From Rhizobium phaseoli (GTDB lineage Bacteria; Pseudomonadota; Alphaproteobacteria; Rhizobiales; Rhizobiaceae), in the NCBI RefSeq assembly GCF_003985125.1, contig NZ_ML133570.1:248001-312000 (forward strand): a stretch of DNA of 64,000 bases. Reading direction: 5' to 3'. Under the pieces are notes generated by a model. It saw only the letters and a program-made list of their open reading frames with translations, was not told the origin of the DNA and did not search any database. Below, piece by piece: positions 36,054 to 44,524 of the stretch (within the stretch, counting starts at the first letter, position 1; every line of letters starts with the position of its first letter). The position numbers and the translations under genes were made by a program.

Positions 36054-37508
36054 TCAATGCGCCAGCGATTTGATCGCCGGATAGAGTGCGCGGTAACGCC
36101 TATAGGCATCCTCGTAAGCGCCGCTCAGCGCCGACACCGGTTCGATCGTGCCTGATGTCACCGGCGGGGTGCAGACGGCAACCGGATCGGAACCCGTAGC
36201 GGCGATCAGGCCGAGGCGGGCGGCACCGAAGGCCGCGCCGAAATCGCCGTCAGCGGGCAGGTCGACCGGAACGCCGAGGGCAGTGGCGATCGCCGCCAGC
36301 CAGTAGCGCGAGCGCGAACCGCCGCCGATTGCCGTGACGCGAGAGATGCCGGTGCCGGCCGACCGCAGCGCTTCGAGATTGTCGCGGATGGCGAAGGCGA
36401 CACCTTCGAGCACGGACTGGGTGAGCACGGCGCGGCTGCTTGCATGTTCCAGGCCGATGAAAGCGCCACGGATGACCGCATCATTGTGCGGCGTGCGTTC
36501 GCCGGAAAGATAAGGCAGGAAGGTAACGCCGGTCGGCGCCTTCAGCGTCTCGCCGAGTTCGCCGGTGAGATCGCTCGCCGATTTGCCGGTCACGCCGGAA
36601 TGCCAGTTGAGCGCATCGGTGGCCGACAGGATGACGCCCATCTGATGCCAGGTATTCGGCAGCGCGTGACAGAAGGCATGCACGGCGCTTTCCGGCTTCG
36701 GCAGGTAGGAGCCATTGGCGGCAAAAAGCACGCCCGAGGTGCCGAGCGAGACGAAAGCGGCGCCATCGCTGACGGTGCCCATGCCGCAGGCCGAAGCCGC
36801 ATTGTCGCCGGCGCCGCCGGCAACGACGACATCCCCTGATATGCCCCATTGTGCCGCCAGTTCGGAGCGTAGTCTGCCGGCCTGCGCCGTGCCTTCGACA
36901 AGCGCCGGCATCTGCTCCTCGGAAAGATCGGTGGCGGCGAGCAGCTCGGACGACCAGGCGCGCTTGCCGGTGTCGAGCCAGGAGGTCCCGGCCGAATCCG
37001 ACATTTCGGACATATATTCGCCGGTCAGCCACAGACGCAGATAGTCCTTCGGCAGCAGCACCTTGGCGATCTTCGCGAAAACCTCAGGCTCGTGCTTCCT
37101 CACCCAGGCGAGTTTCGGCGCCGTAAAGCCGGGGAAGACGATATTGCCGGTGAGCGCACGGAAACGCGGATCGGCGTCGAGGGCGGCGGCCTCGACGTGG
37201 CTGCGCGTATCGTTCCAGAGGATGCAGGGGCGCAGTACCTTGTCGGCGGCATCGATCAGCGTCGCACCGTGCATCTGCCCGGAAAGGCCGATACCCCTCA
37301 CCGCGGCAAGCTCTTTCGGATGTTTTGCCTTGAGACCGGCGACGGCCTCTTGCGCGGCGCGCACCCAATGGGCCGGCTCCTGTTCCGACCAGCCCGAATG
37401 CGGACGCGAGACGTCGAGCGAACCATTGGCCGAGCCGACGATCGTCTGATCGCCGTCGATCAGCATTGCCTTGACGCCGGAAGTTCCGAGATCGAGACCG
37501 AGATACAT
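36054..37508 (-). CDS. xylB: Xylulokinase
   Basis: XylB phosphorylates D-xylulose to xylulose 5-phosphate. The 484-residue FGGY kinase has the N-terminal ATP-binding LGLDLGTSGVKAM, the sugar-site GQMHG (78-81 region), and the catalytic aspartate D235 in GGAGDNAASACG. AAAGGAG seven bases upstream fixes the start. It begins 18 bases after the stop of the LacI-type gene and precedes xylA, so lacI-xylB-xylA form one operon. Confidence 0.95.
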   Translation of the reverse strand: MYLGLDLGTSGVKAMLIDGDQTIVGSANGSLDVSRPHSGWSEQEPAHWVRAAQEAVAGLKAKHPKELAAVRGIGLSGQMHGATLIDAADKVLRPCILWNDTRSHVEAAALDADPRFRALTGNIVFPGFTAPKLAWVRKHEPEVFAKIAKVLLPKDYLRLWLTGEYMSEMSDSAGTSWLDTGKRAWSSELLAATDLSEEQMPALVEGTAQAGRLRSELAAQWGISGDVVVAGGAGDNAASACGMGTVSDGAAFVSLGTSGVLFAANGSYLPKPESAVHAFCHALPNTWHQMGVILSATDALNWHSGVTGKSASDLTGELGETLKAPTGVTFLPYLSGERTPHNDAVIRGAFIGLEHASSRAVLTQSVLEGVAFAIRDNLEALRSAGTGISRVTAIGGGSRSRYWLAAIATALGVPVDLPADGDFGAAFGAARLGLIAATGSDPVAVCTPPVTSGTIEPVSALSGAYEDAYRRYRALYPAIKSLAH

Positions 37509-37526
37509 GGGGTTGCTCCTTTGCCG

Positions 37527-38552
37527 TTACGGCAGATTGTCTTTCAGGAAAATGTCGAGACGGATGCGCTCCTGCGCGTCGATAACCGGGAGCCCGTCCG
37601 CCTTGGCTTTCAGCACGCGGATCGCACTGCGCACTTCATGGCCGGCGTCCTGATTGAGGATCGCATCGATCGTATTGTCAATGAGCGCCGCCCGCGTATG
37701 GGTGGTCAGTTCATGGGCGATGACGGTCAGCGTCCGGTCGACGGCCTTCTCCTTCAGCGCGCGGACGAGGCCGCGATTGCCGGCGCCGAGGCTATAGACG
37801 CCGACAATGCCGGCATTCCTGGCAAGCGCGCCGGCGACGAGCATATGGGCGATCTCCGGATCGTCACGACCTTCGAGAACAGGCAGGATCGCCAGATCGG
37901 GAAATTCCTCGGCCATGACTGCGGTGAAGCCCTCCAGCCGCTCGCGATGGTCGCGCACCAGCATGGACCCGGCGAGCACGGCAATCTCGCCCTTTCGCGG
38001 CCCGAGAAAGCGGCCGAGCAGACGCGCCGCCGTGCGGCCGGCGGCGATATTGTCTACGCCGGCATAGTGGTGGCGCAGCGACCCCGTGAGGTCAGACACC
38101 AGAGTGACGATCGGAAATCCCGCACGCACCAGCCTGTCGACGGTAGCACGAACTTCCGGCGCATCGGTCGCCACCATTGCGATGCCGCAAGGCTTCTCCC
38201 GGGCCAGCCCTTCCAGCACGCAGACAAGGGCGGCCGGATCGAAAGCCGACACCTCGATGGTGCGGATATTGGTGCGTTCGGCCGGCGAGCGAACGATCGC
38301 CTGCCGGATCTCGGCATTCAGCCCGTGCATGAAGGAATTGTCGCTGGCCGGCAGGATGAAAACGAGGGGATAGGTGCGCCCTTTGGCGAGATTGGCGGCG
38401 GCCACGTCCCTGATATAACCGAGCTCGCGAATAGCTGTCTCGACCTTTTCCCGAGTGACGTGACGCACGCCGGGGCGCTGGTTAAGAACCCGATCGACAG
38501 TCGCAAGACTGACCCCGGCAGCGGCAGCGATATCGTGAACTGTTGGCCTCAT
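37527..38552 (-). CDS. LacI-family regulator of the xyl operon
   Basis: A 341-residue LacI-type protein: helix-turn-helix TVHDIAAAAGVSLATVDRVL, then a periplasmic-binding-protein-like domain beginning near TYPLVFILPASDNSFMHGL. Two tandem ATGs (38555, 38552) follow AGGAGG; the second has better spacing. As first gene before xylB and xylA it probably controls its own operon; an 18-bp palindrome lies 33 bases upstream. Xylose or xylulose as effector is inferred from the enzymes. Confidence 0.92.
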   Translation of the reverse strand: MRPTVHDIAAAAGVSLATVDRVLNQRPGVRHVTREKVETAIRELGYIRDVAAANLAKGRTYPLVFILPASDNSFMHGLNAEIRQAIVRSPAERTNIRTIEVSAFDPAALVCVLEGLAREKPCGIAMVATDAPEVRATVDRLVRAGFPIVTLVSDLTGSLRHHYAGVDNIAAGRTAARLLGRFLGPRKGEIAVLAGSMLVRDHRERLEGFTAVMAEEFPDLAILPVLEGRDDPEIAHMLVAGALARNAGIVGVYSLGAGNRGLVRALKEKAVDRTLTVIAHELTTHTRAALIDNTIDAILNQDAGHEVRSAIRVLKAKADGLPVIDAQERIRLDIFLKDNLP

Positions 38553-38584
38553 CATTCCTCCTGACGAGACCATTAACGTCAATT

Positions 38585-38602
38585 TTGATGTACGTAAATC
38601 AA
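38585..38602. promoter_or_regulatory. 18-bp palindrome upstream of the lacI-xylB-xylA operon
   Basis: TTGAT-N-TACGTA-N-ATCAA is an inverted repeat with only one unpaired base on each side, placed 33 bases before the regulator's start. It is a likely autoregulatory operator. Confidence 0.6.
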
Positions 38603-38712
38603 AAAATCGAACGGGCCGACTCGCGCACCGCTTTTCCCGCATTGCCGACGGCCTGAGGCCGGGATGCAAGGCTATTATTGGCTGATCGCATAGCGGCCGG
38701 AAAACTGCAAAC

Positions 38713-38739
38713 AAAAAGGCCCTCCGGAGAGGACCTTTT
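38713..38739 (-). terminator. Intrinsic terminator of the emrAB-like operon
   Basis: On the minus strand AGGTCCTC pairs with GAGGGCCT around a four-base loop and is followed by TTTTTG, 22 bases past the stop of the EmrB-like gene. Confidence 0.8.
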
Positions 38740-38760
38740 CATGGGGCGGCAGGCCGGAGG

Positions 38761-40359
38761 TCAGTGGCCGCCACCGCCTCCCCCGCCTTGCGGCGCGGGT
38801 TTCTTGATCATCGCGACGCCGAAGATCATCGCAACGAAAAGCGCGGTCAGGATCAGGAAGATATCGCTGAACGAGAGGATAACCGCCTGTTTGGTGGCAA
38901 GGCCGACCATCTGTTTGATCGCGACCGAGCTGCCATCCATGCCGTAGCTGTTGAAATTGGCGGCCATGTTGTTCATCTGGTCGATCGCCGCCGGATTGCC
39001 CCAATCCATATTCTCGCGCAGCCGCTCGTAATGCACGTCCTGCCGGTTGGTCAGCACGGTGTTGATGACAGCAAGGCCGACGGCACCGCCCAGGTTTCTG
39101 GTCAGGTTGAACAGGCCGGACGCGCCGCGGATGCGCGAGGGCGGCATGGTGCCGAGCGCGATATTGTTGATCGGCACCATGCACATCATCAGCCCGAAGC
39201 CGCGCAGGATCTGCGGGATGAACAGCTCGTAGAAATCCCAATCCGCCGTCAGATGGATCATGATATATGTGCCGGCGGCGAAACTGATGAAGCCGATCAC
39301 CATCATCAGGCGTAGGTCCATCTTGGTCGACAGCCGGCCGGCGATCGGCGCGGTGAAGAACATCGCCAGCCCGGAGACGAACATCGTCTCGCCGATCATC
39401 AACGAGTCATAGCCGCGGATGCGGCCGAGATAGACCGGATAGATATAGGTCAGCCCATAAAGGCCGATGCCCATGACGAAGGAAAACACCGAGCCGAAGG
39501 AGAAATTCCGGTTGGCAAAGGCCTTGAGGTCGACGACGGGAAAATCCACCGTAAAGGCGCGGTAGAAGAAGACGATGGCCGCAACGCCGGAGGCGACGGC
39601 GGCAATCGCGATCGAACTGTCGTTGAACCAGTCGTTCGAATTGCCCTCTTCGAGCACATATTCCAGCGTGCCGAGGAAGATCCCCATCGAGATCAGCCCC
39701 CACCAGTCGAACTTCTTGAAGAGCGACAGTTCCGGCTTGTCGAAATCGATGAAGTTCCAGGTGACCAGCGTGACGATGATGCCGGGAACGATATTGACCA
39801 GGAACAGCCAGTGCCAGGAGAAGGCGTGGCTGAGATAGCCGCCGACTGTCGGGCCGATGGTCGGCGCCAGCGTCGCGATCAGGCCGATGATCGGCGAGAC
39901 GATGCTGCGCTTCGACGGCGGGAATATCGTGAAGGCGGCCGCAAACACAGAGGGGATCATGCCACCGCCGATGAAGCCCTGGATGGCGCGGTAGACGATC
40001 ATCTGATCGATATTCGTCGCCGTCGCCGCCAGCGCGCTCGCCATGGTGAAACCGGCGGCCGAGATCGCGAAGAGATAACGCGTCGAAATGATACGCGCCA
40101 GCGTGCCCGACAGCGGGATCATGATCACTTCGGCGATCAGATAGGCCGTCTGCACCCAGCCGATCTCGTCCGAGCCGGCCGAAAGCCCGGCCTGGATTTC
40201 GGCAAGCGAGGCCGAGACGATCTGGATGTCGAGGATCGACATGAACATGCCGAGCACCATCGCGAAGAAGGCGATGAGCTTCCGCGGATCCATGCGATCC
40301 CCGGCATGGGCAGGCGCTGCCGGAATCGTCCCCGCTGTTGCTGTCGCGCTTCCGGTCAT
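38761..40359 (-). CDS. emrB: DHA2-family multidrug efflux permease (EmrB-like)
   Basis: A 532-residue major facilitator protein with 14 predicted helices (DHA2 type). Typical segments are MSILDIQIVSASLAEIQ in helix 1 and YRAIQGFIGGGMIPSVF, a motif-C-like region. It ends in a Gly/His tail (QGGGGGGGH). With the HlyD-type partner encoded just upstream it would span the envelope and export hydrophobic toxic compounds or plant phenolics by proton antiport. GAGG before ATG at 40359 supports the start; 27 bases separate it from emrA. The substrate is unknown. Confidence 0.92.
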   Translation of the reverse strand: MTGSATATAGTIPAAPAHAGDRMDPRKLIAFFAMVLGMFMSILDIQIVSASLAEIQAGLSAGSDEIGWVQTAYLIAEVIMIPLSGTLARIISTRYLFAISAAGFTMASALAATATNIDQMIVYRAIQGFIGGGMIPSVFAAAFTIFPPSKRSIVSPIIGLIATLAPTIGPTVGGYLSHAFSWHWLFLVNIVPGIIVTLVTWNFIDFDKPELSLFKKFDWWGLISMGIFLGTLEYVLEEGNSNDWFNDSSIAIAAVASGVAAIVFFYRAFTVDFPVVDLKAFANRNFSFGSVFSFVMGIGLYGLTYIYPVYLGRIRGYDSLMIGETMFVSGLAMFFTAPIAGRLSTKMDLRLMMVIGFISFAAGTYIMIHLTADWDFYELFIPQILRGFGLMMCMVPINNIALGTMPPSRIRGASGLFNLTRNLGGAVGLAVINTVLTNRQDVHYERLRENMDWGNPAAIDQMNNMAANFNSYGMDGSSVAIKQMVGLATKQAVILSFSDIFLILTALFVAMIFGVAMIKKPAPQGGGGGGGH

Positions 40360-40386
40360 CGGACCACCTCCGCCTTGTCTAAAGGC

Positions 40387-41601
40387 TTACTTGCTTGGCG
40401 CCGTGCGCGTATCGACGTCGACGACGACGCTGAGGCCCGCGCGCAGACGGCCGCTGTCGAGCGCATCCTGCGGCAGCGCGATGCGCACCGGCACGCGCTG
40501 GATCACCTTGGTGAAATTGCCCGTCGCATTCTCCGGCGGCAGCAGCGAGAAGACCGAGCCGGACGCCGGCGAAATCGATTCGACGGTGCCGACGACAGGA
40601 TGGTCGCTATAGGCATCGACATGAACGTTGACCTTCGAGCCGGCAACGAGATGCTGGATCTGCGTTTCCTTGAAGTTGGCGTCGATATAGAGCTCATGCA
40701 CCGGAACGAGCGCCATCAGCCGCTGGCCGGGCGAGACAAGATCGCCTTCCTGGACCGAGCGATTGCCGACGATGCCGTCATAAGGCGCCTTGAGCACCGT
40801 GAAGGAGAGATCGCGGGCGGCCTTGTCGCGCGAGATCTCCAGCGCCCGGACCGAGCCTTCGGCTTCCTTACGCTGGGCCTGCAGAATAGTAATATTGGCC
40901 TGTGCAGCGGTGATATTGGCGTCGCCGCCGGCAAGATTGGCCTTGGCCTGGTCGAGCGCGATATTGGCATTGTCGAGATCGGCAGCCGTGCCGACCGACT
41001 TCGCCTGAAGCTCGCTCTGGCGTTTCTGGGTAATCTCGGCGCCACGAACGGCCGCTTCGAGTGCCACCTTCTGCGCCTGCGCCTGCGCAAGGCTTGCATT
41101 GGCGCCTTCGATCTGCGCGTCGATGCGCTGCAGCGAAAGCTGTTCGGTGGCGATCTGGGCCTGCGCCTGATCGAGGGCATTCTGATAGTCGCCGTTATCA
41201 AGCGTGGCAAGCACGTCGCCCGCTTTGACTTCCTGGTTGGCGACTACATTCACCTTCGCGACGTAGCCCGTGACCTTTGGCGAAATCGTTGCAATATCGC
41301 CCTCGATATAGGCGTCGTCCGTCGACACCATGAAGCGGCCGTTCGTCCACCATTCGTATCCATACCAGCCGCCGCCTGCCAGCAGAGCAAGCACGACGAT
41401 CGGCAGTACCGGGCTGCGGCGCTTTTTGGCCGCCGCCGGTGCGGCGACCGAAGCCGGCGCCGACTGCGCAGGGGCAGACGGCTTTTCCAGGGCTTCCGCC
41501 GTCGGAGCCTCAACAACGGTCACGCCCTCGGCCTTGATCTCTTCCGACCCGGCCTTTTCGCTGACGATACGCGCGACGTTGCTTTTCTGGTTGCTCGACA
41601 T
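40387..41601 (-). CDS. emrA: HlyD/EmrA-type membrane fusion protein
   Basis: A 404-residue periplasmic adaptor. An acidic N-terminal segment is followed by one membrane anchor (SPVLPIVVLALLAGGGWYGY), then a lipoyl half (VSTDDAYIEGDIATISPKVT), a long alpha-helical hairpin rich in Ala and Gln (about 125-230), and the second lipoyl/beta-barrel part (LKAPYDGIVGNRSVQEGDLV). ATG at 41601 is used; no strong ribosome site is visible. It is first in the emrA-emrB operon and divergent from a TetR gene. Confidence 0.92.
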   Translation of the reverse strand: MSSNQKSNVARIVSEKAGSEEIKAEGVTVVEAPTAEALEKPSAPAQSAPASVAAPAAAKKRRSPVLPIVVLALLAGGGWYGYEWWTNGRFMVSTDDAYIEGDIATISPKVTGYVAKVNVVANQEVKAGDVLATLDNGDYQNALDQAQAQIATEQLSLQRIDAQIEGANASLAQAQAQKVALEAAVRGAEITQKRQSELQAKSVGTAADLDNANIALDQAKANLAGGDANITAAQANITILQAQRKEAEGSVRALEISRDKAARDLSFTVLKAPYDGIVGNRSVQEGDLVSPGQRLMALVPVHELYIDANFKETQIQHLVAGSKVNVHVDAYSDHPVVGTVESISPASGSVFSLLPPENATGNFTKVIQRVPVRIALPQDALDSGRLRAGLSVVVDVDTRTAPSK

Positions 41602-41633
41602 GGCCACTTTACCGATCTTGGAGTAAATAATCG

Positions 41634-41655
41634 AACTGAACGGTTCGGTTCAGTT
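41634..41655. promoter_or_regulatory. Inverted repeat in the emrA-tetR control region (operator 1)
   Basis: AACTGAAC and GTTCAGTT flank GGTTCG. It overlaps a possible -35 (TTGACT at 41654) of the tetR promoter and contains the GAAC-GGTTC theme repeated in operator 2. Confidence 0.6.
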
Positions 41656-41692
41656 GACTTAAACCTGTTTTGCCGTCATATCAAGGTGTATA

Positions 41693-41706
41693 GAACCAAT
41701 CGGTTC
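41693..41706. promoter_or_regulatory. Inverted repeat in the emrA-tetR control region (operator 2)
   Basis: GAACC-N4-GGTTC lies near the expected transcription start of tetR and 47 bases before its ATG. It is a likely TetR-type site. Confidence 0.55.
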
Positions 41707-41752
41707 GATTTCTTTAAAGAAAAGACGAAACCGTGAACACGGTTAAGGAAAA

Positions 41753-42433
41753 ATGACCTTGAAACCCGACCATGCCGCCGTCTTCAGCCCTCCCGTTGGC
41801 GGAGGCCGGTTTGCTGCGGGCGAAGATCCGGCAAAACGCCAGCAGATCCTCGCCGGCGCCAAACGTGTCTTCATGAAGATGGGTTTCGACGCCGCCAGCA
41901 TGAACGACGTGACGCGTGAAGCAGGCGTCTCCAAGGGAACGCTCTACGTTTATTTCACCAACAAGGAAGAACTGTTTTCGGCAATGATCGAAGCCGAGCG
42001 CGCCGCGTTCGTGGACGCTGTGCGCACCGCGCTTGCCGAGCATGACGATCCCGAAGCCGGCCTGTACGAATTCGGGATAAGCTTCGTCACCCACATGACC
42101 GACGAAAAGGTCATCAACGCGATGCGCACCGTTCTTGGCGTTCGCGACCGCATGCCGGTGCTCTGTCAGCGCTTCTTCAAGGGTCCGGTGAACCTGCGCA
42201 CGATCATGCGCGATTTCCTCGAACGGCACGTCGCCGAAGGCACGCTTAAGATCGACGACATCGATCTGGCCGCCGGCCAGTTCCTCGACCTCGCCAGCGG
42301 CAGCTTCTTCAAGCTCCGCCTGTTCGGAAGCATGGAAGAGCCGCCGTCCCGCGAGGAAATCGACCGCGTCATCCGCGGCGCGATCCGGGTCTTCATGGCC
42401 GCCTACGGCGCTCGCCGGCATGAGGCCGGCTAA
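41753..42433 (+). CDS. TetR-family regulator of the efflux operon
   Basis: A 226-residue TetR protein. The helix-turn-helix region is ASMNDVTREAGVSKGTLYVY followed by FTNKEELFSAMI; the C-terminal ligand domain follows the TetR_C/AcrR-like pattern. A 25-residue N-terminal extension precedes it. AAGGAA before ATG supports the start. It is divergent from emrA and probably represses both; twin GAAC/GTTC inverted repeats lie between. Confidence 0.92.
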   Translation: MTLKPDHAAVFSPPVGGGRFAAGEDPAKRQQILAGAKRVFMKMGFDAASMNDVTREAGVSKGTLYVYFTNKEELFSAMIEAERAAFVDAVRTALAEHDDPEAGLYEFGISFVTHMTDEKVINAMRTVLGVRDRMPVLCQRFFKGPVNLRTIMRDFLERHVAEGTLKIDDIDLAAGQFLDLASGSFFKLRLFGSMEEPPSREEIDRVIRGAIRVFMAAYGARRHEAG

Positions 42434-42539
42434 CGCCATTCTTGACTGCCGCCCTGCATCGGCCAAAATTTCCGCAACGACGATCAAACCCGGCTGCCGG
42501 AATTTCTTTAAGAGAGAGGTCGCAGCCAGGGAGTAAGGG

Positions 42540-43379
42540 ATGAGCGCCATCGCACGGGCGATCTGGTTCATCGAGAGCCATTTCGAAAGCGATCTATCGC
42601 TGGAACAGATATCGGAAGCAGCCGGATTGTCGCGCTATCATCTGTCGCGCGTCTTCGGGCTCGTCACCGGCCACTCGATCAGCGGCTATATCAGAGGGCG
42701 GCGCCTCAGCCGTGCCGTGCCAGCGCTTGTCGGTAGTTCAGCCACCATTCTCGAGGTTGCGCTTTGCGCGGGCTACAGCTCGCACGAGGCTTTCACCCGT
42801 GCCTTCCGCGACCAGTTCGGCCTGACGCCGGAGGCGGTGCGCCGGCAGGGGCACACCCGTAACCTTGTTTTGCTGGAGCCGATCAGAATGGACCCCGCCC
42901 ACCTCAACGACCTCGAACCACCCCGCTTCGAAAGCCTGCAGCCGATGCTCCTTGCCGGCCTGCAGGAGATCTATCCCTATGGCGGCAATGCCGCCATCCC
43001 GTCTCTCTGGCAGAAATTCAATGCCCATTTCGGCCATATATCAGGCCAGAAGGGGAATGTCGCCTACGGCGTCTGCACCCATATCGACGGCGAGGCGGAA
43101 AAATTCCGCTATATGGCCGCGGTCGAAGTCTCCGACGCCGGCGATCTGCCGGCGGATTTTGCGACGCTCAAGCTTCCGGGCCAGCGCTATGTGGTCTTCA
43201 CCCATCGCGGCCATGTCTCCGGCATTTCCGCGACCATGCACCGGATTTTCGGCACATGGTGGCCGACCTCCGGCCTCGAACACGGCGACACACCCGATAT
43301 GTTCGAGCGTTATGACGAACGCTTCGACCCCTATACCGGCATGGGCGTCACCGAAATCTGGTTGCCGATCAGAGCATGA
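42540..43379 (+). CDS. AraC-family regulator with GyrI-like effector domain
   Basis: A 279-residue protein. The AraC DNA-binding domain is N-terminal (residues 1-105: LSLEQISEAAGLSRYHLSRV and LEVALCAGYSSHEAFTRAFR). The C-terminal half is a GyrI-like/Rob-type small-molecule domain (RYVVFTHRGHVSGIS). Such proteins act as activators of stress or drug-resistance genes. GGGAG/AAGGG before ATG supports the start. The stop codon lies inside a 48-bp interspersed repeat (43371-43418). Confidence 0.9.
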   Translation: MSAIARAIWFIESHFESDLSLEQISEAAGLSRYHLSRVFGLVTGHSISGYIRGRRLSRAVPALVGSSATILEVALCAGYSSHEAFTRAFRDQFGLTPEAVRRQGHTRNLVLLEPIRMDPAHLNDLEPPRFESLQPMLLAGLQEIYPYGGNAAIPSLWQKFNAHFGHISGQKGNVAYGVCTHIDGEAEKFRYMAAVEVSDAGDLPADFATLKLPGQRYVVFTHRGHVSGISATMHRIFGTWWPTSGLEHGDTPDMFERYDERFDPYTGMGVTEIWLPIRA

Positions 43380-43418
43380 TGCCGAAAACTGTGAGCGGGT
43401 CGGACAACATCCTGCTCT
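43371..43418. repeat. Rhizobial short palindromic repeat overlapping the end of the araC-type gene
   Basis: The element begins AGAGCATGATGCCGAAAACT and ends ACATCCTGCTCT, with complementary ends AGAGCA and TGCTCT. I recognise this roughly 48-bp unit as a common interspersed repeat in rhizobial genomes. It supplies the last codons and the stop codon of the upstream gene. Confidence 0.7.
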
Positions 43419-43526
43419 AGGGAATAAAAGTAACATCGATTCCGTATACCCCCTTGCGGCGCTTGCGTGGCAGGCCGCCGACATTACATTGCGCGCGTCA
43501 TTCATTCATGTGACGCAAAGGGGTAT

Positions 43527-44282
43527 ATGCTGATGCAGGACATCATGACGCTCATTCAGGATCCGGCCGCCTGGGTGGCGCTCATCACGCTGGTGGTGAT
43601 GGAAGTCGTTCTCGGGATCGACAACCTGATCTTCATTTCTATTCTGACCAACAAACTGCCGCCCGAACACCGAGAAAAAGCCCGCAAGATCGGCATCGGT
43701 CTGGCGCTGGTCATGCGCCTGGGACTGCTCGGCACCGTCGCCTGGATCGTCCAACTGACCGAACCGTTGTTTACGGCCTTCGGCCACGGCTTTTCCTGGA
43801 AGGATCTGATCCTGATCGCCGGCGGCCTGTTTCTCGTCTGGAAGGCCACCAAGGAAATTCACCACACCGTCGATCCGGTCGACCATCAGGAGGATTTCAT
43901 CGCGACATCCGCCACAACAGGCTTCGCATCGGCGATCGGCCAGATCCTGCTGCTCGATCTGGTCTTCTCCGTCGACAGCATCATCACCGCCGTCGGCATG
44001 ACACCGCATTTGCCGATCATGGTCATCGCCGTCATCGCCGCCGTCACCGTCATGCTGGTTGCCGCAAACCCGCTTGCCAACTTCATCGAGCGGAACCCGA
44101 CGATCGTCATGCTGGCGCTCGCATTCCTGCTGATGATCGGTACGACCCTGATCGCCGAAGGCATGGGCTTCCACGTGCCGAAGGGCTACGTCTATGCCGC
44201 CATGGCCTTCTCGGCGCTGGTCGAGGTGCTGAATATGTTCGCGCGCAATGCCCGCAAGCGCAAACGCGAAGGCGCCCATTGA
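43527..44282 (+). CDS. TerC-family integral membrane protein
   Basis: A membrane protein of about 251 residues with seven or more helices. Acidic residues inside helices, [15 protein letters not shown] and [14 protein letters not shown], are the TerC hallmark and may bind metal. TerC-type proteins are linked to tellurite resistance and, more recently, to manganese export during co-translational metalation. ATG at 43527 sits close to AAAGGGG; ATG at 43533 has nine-base spacing and is equally possible. No ter operon is attached. Confidence 0.9.
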   Translation: MLMQDIMTLIQDPAAWVALITLVVMEVVLGIDNLIFISILTNKLPPEHREKARKIGIGLALVMRLGLLGTVAWIVQLTEPLFTAFGHGFSWKDLILIAGGLFLVWKATKEIHHTVDPVDHQEDFIATSATTGFASAIGQILLLDLVFSVDSIITAVGMTPHLPIMVIAVIAAVTVMLVAANPLANFIERNPTIVMLALAFLLMIGTTLIAEGMGFHVPKGYVYAAMAFSALVEVLNMFARNARKRKREGAH

Positions 44283-44294
44283 GACCGACGCAAG

Positions 44295-44318
44295 GGGCGC
44301 GCCGCAACCGGCGCGCCC
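44295..44318 (+). terminator. GC stem-loop after terC
   Basis: A perfect nine-bp stem GGGCGCGCC / GGCGCGCCC with a six-base loop lies 13 bases after the stop. There is no U-run, so termination would be weak or factor-assisted. Confidence 0.45.
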
Positions 44319-44524
44319 TGCCCCAGTGTCGCTAGGCCCTTGCAGGCGCGGTTTTTCTTGACGCGCCGGGTTGAATATGGCCTAAGGCCAGCCGAACGGA
44401 CGATCGGCGGATGGTGCGGGCGCATGCCCTTTTTCCGGCCGGTTTGCCGAAGATATCTGCATCCTTCCGGCCGAACGTCGCTTTCCCGCGAAAACCGTCC
44501 GGCATTCATTGACGGGCCATAGCA

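Noticed and set aside
39811..41736. 641-residue open frame opposite the emrA-emrB genes
   Set aside because: It is rich in Arg, Asp, Gly and His, as expected of the antisense of GC-rich membrane-protein genes, and has no recognisable domain. The minus-strand genes are certain.
44314..44524. Possible tRNA or small gene in the terC-gltX gap
   Set aside because: No cloverleaf, no CCA end and no ribosome site for the short open frame here.
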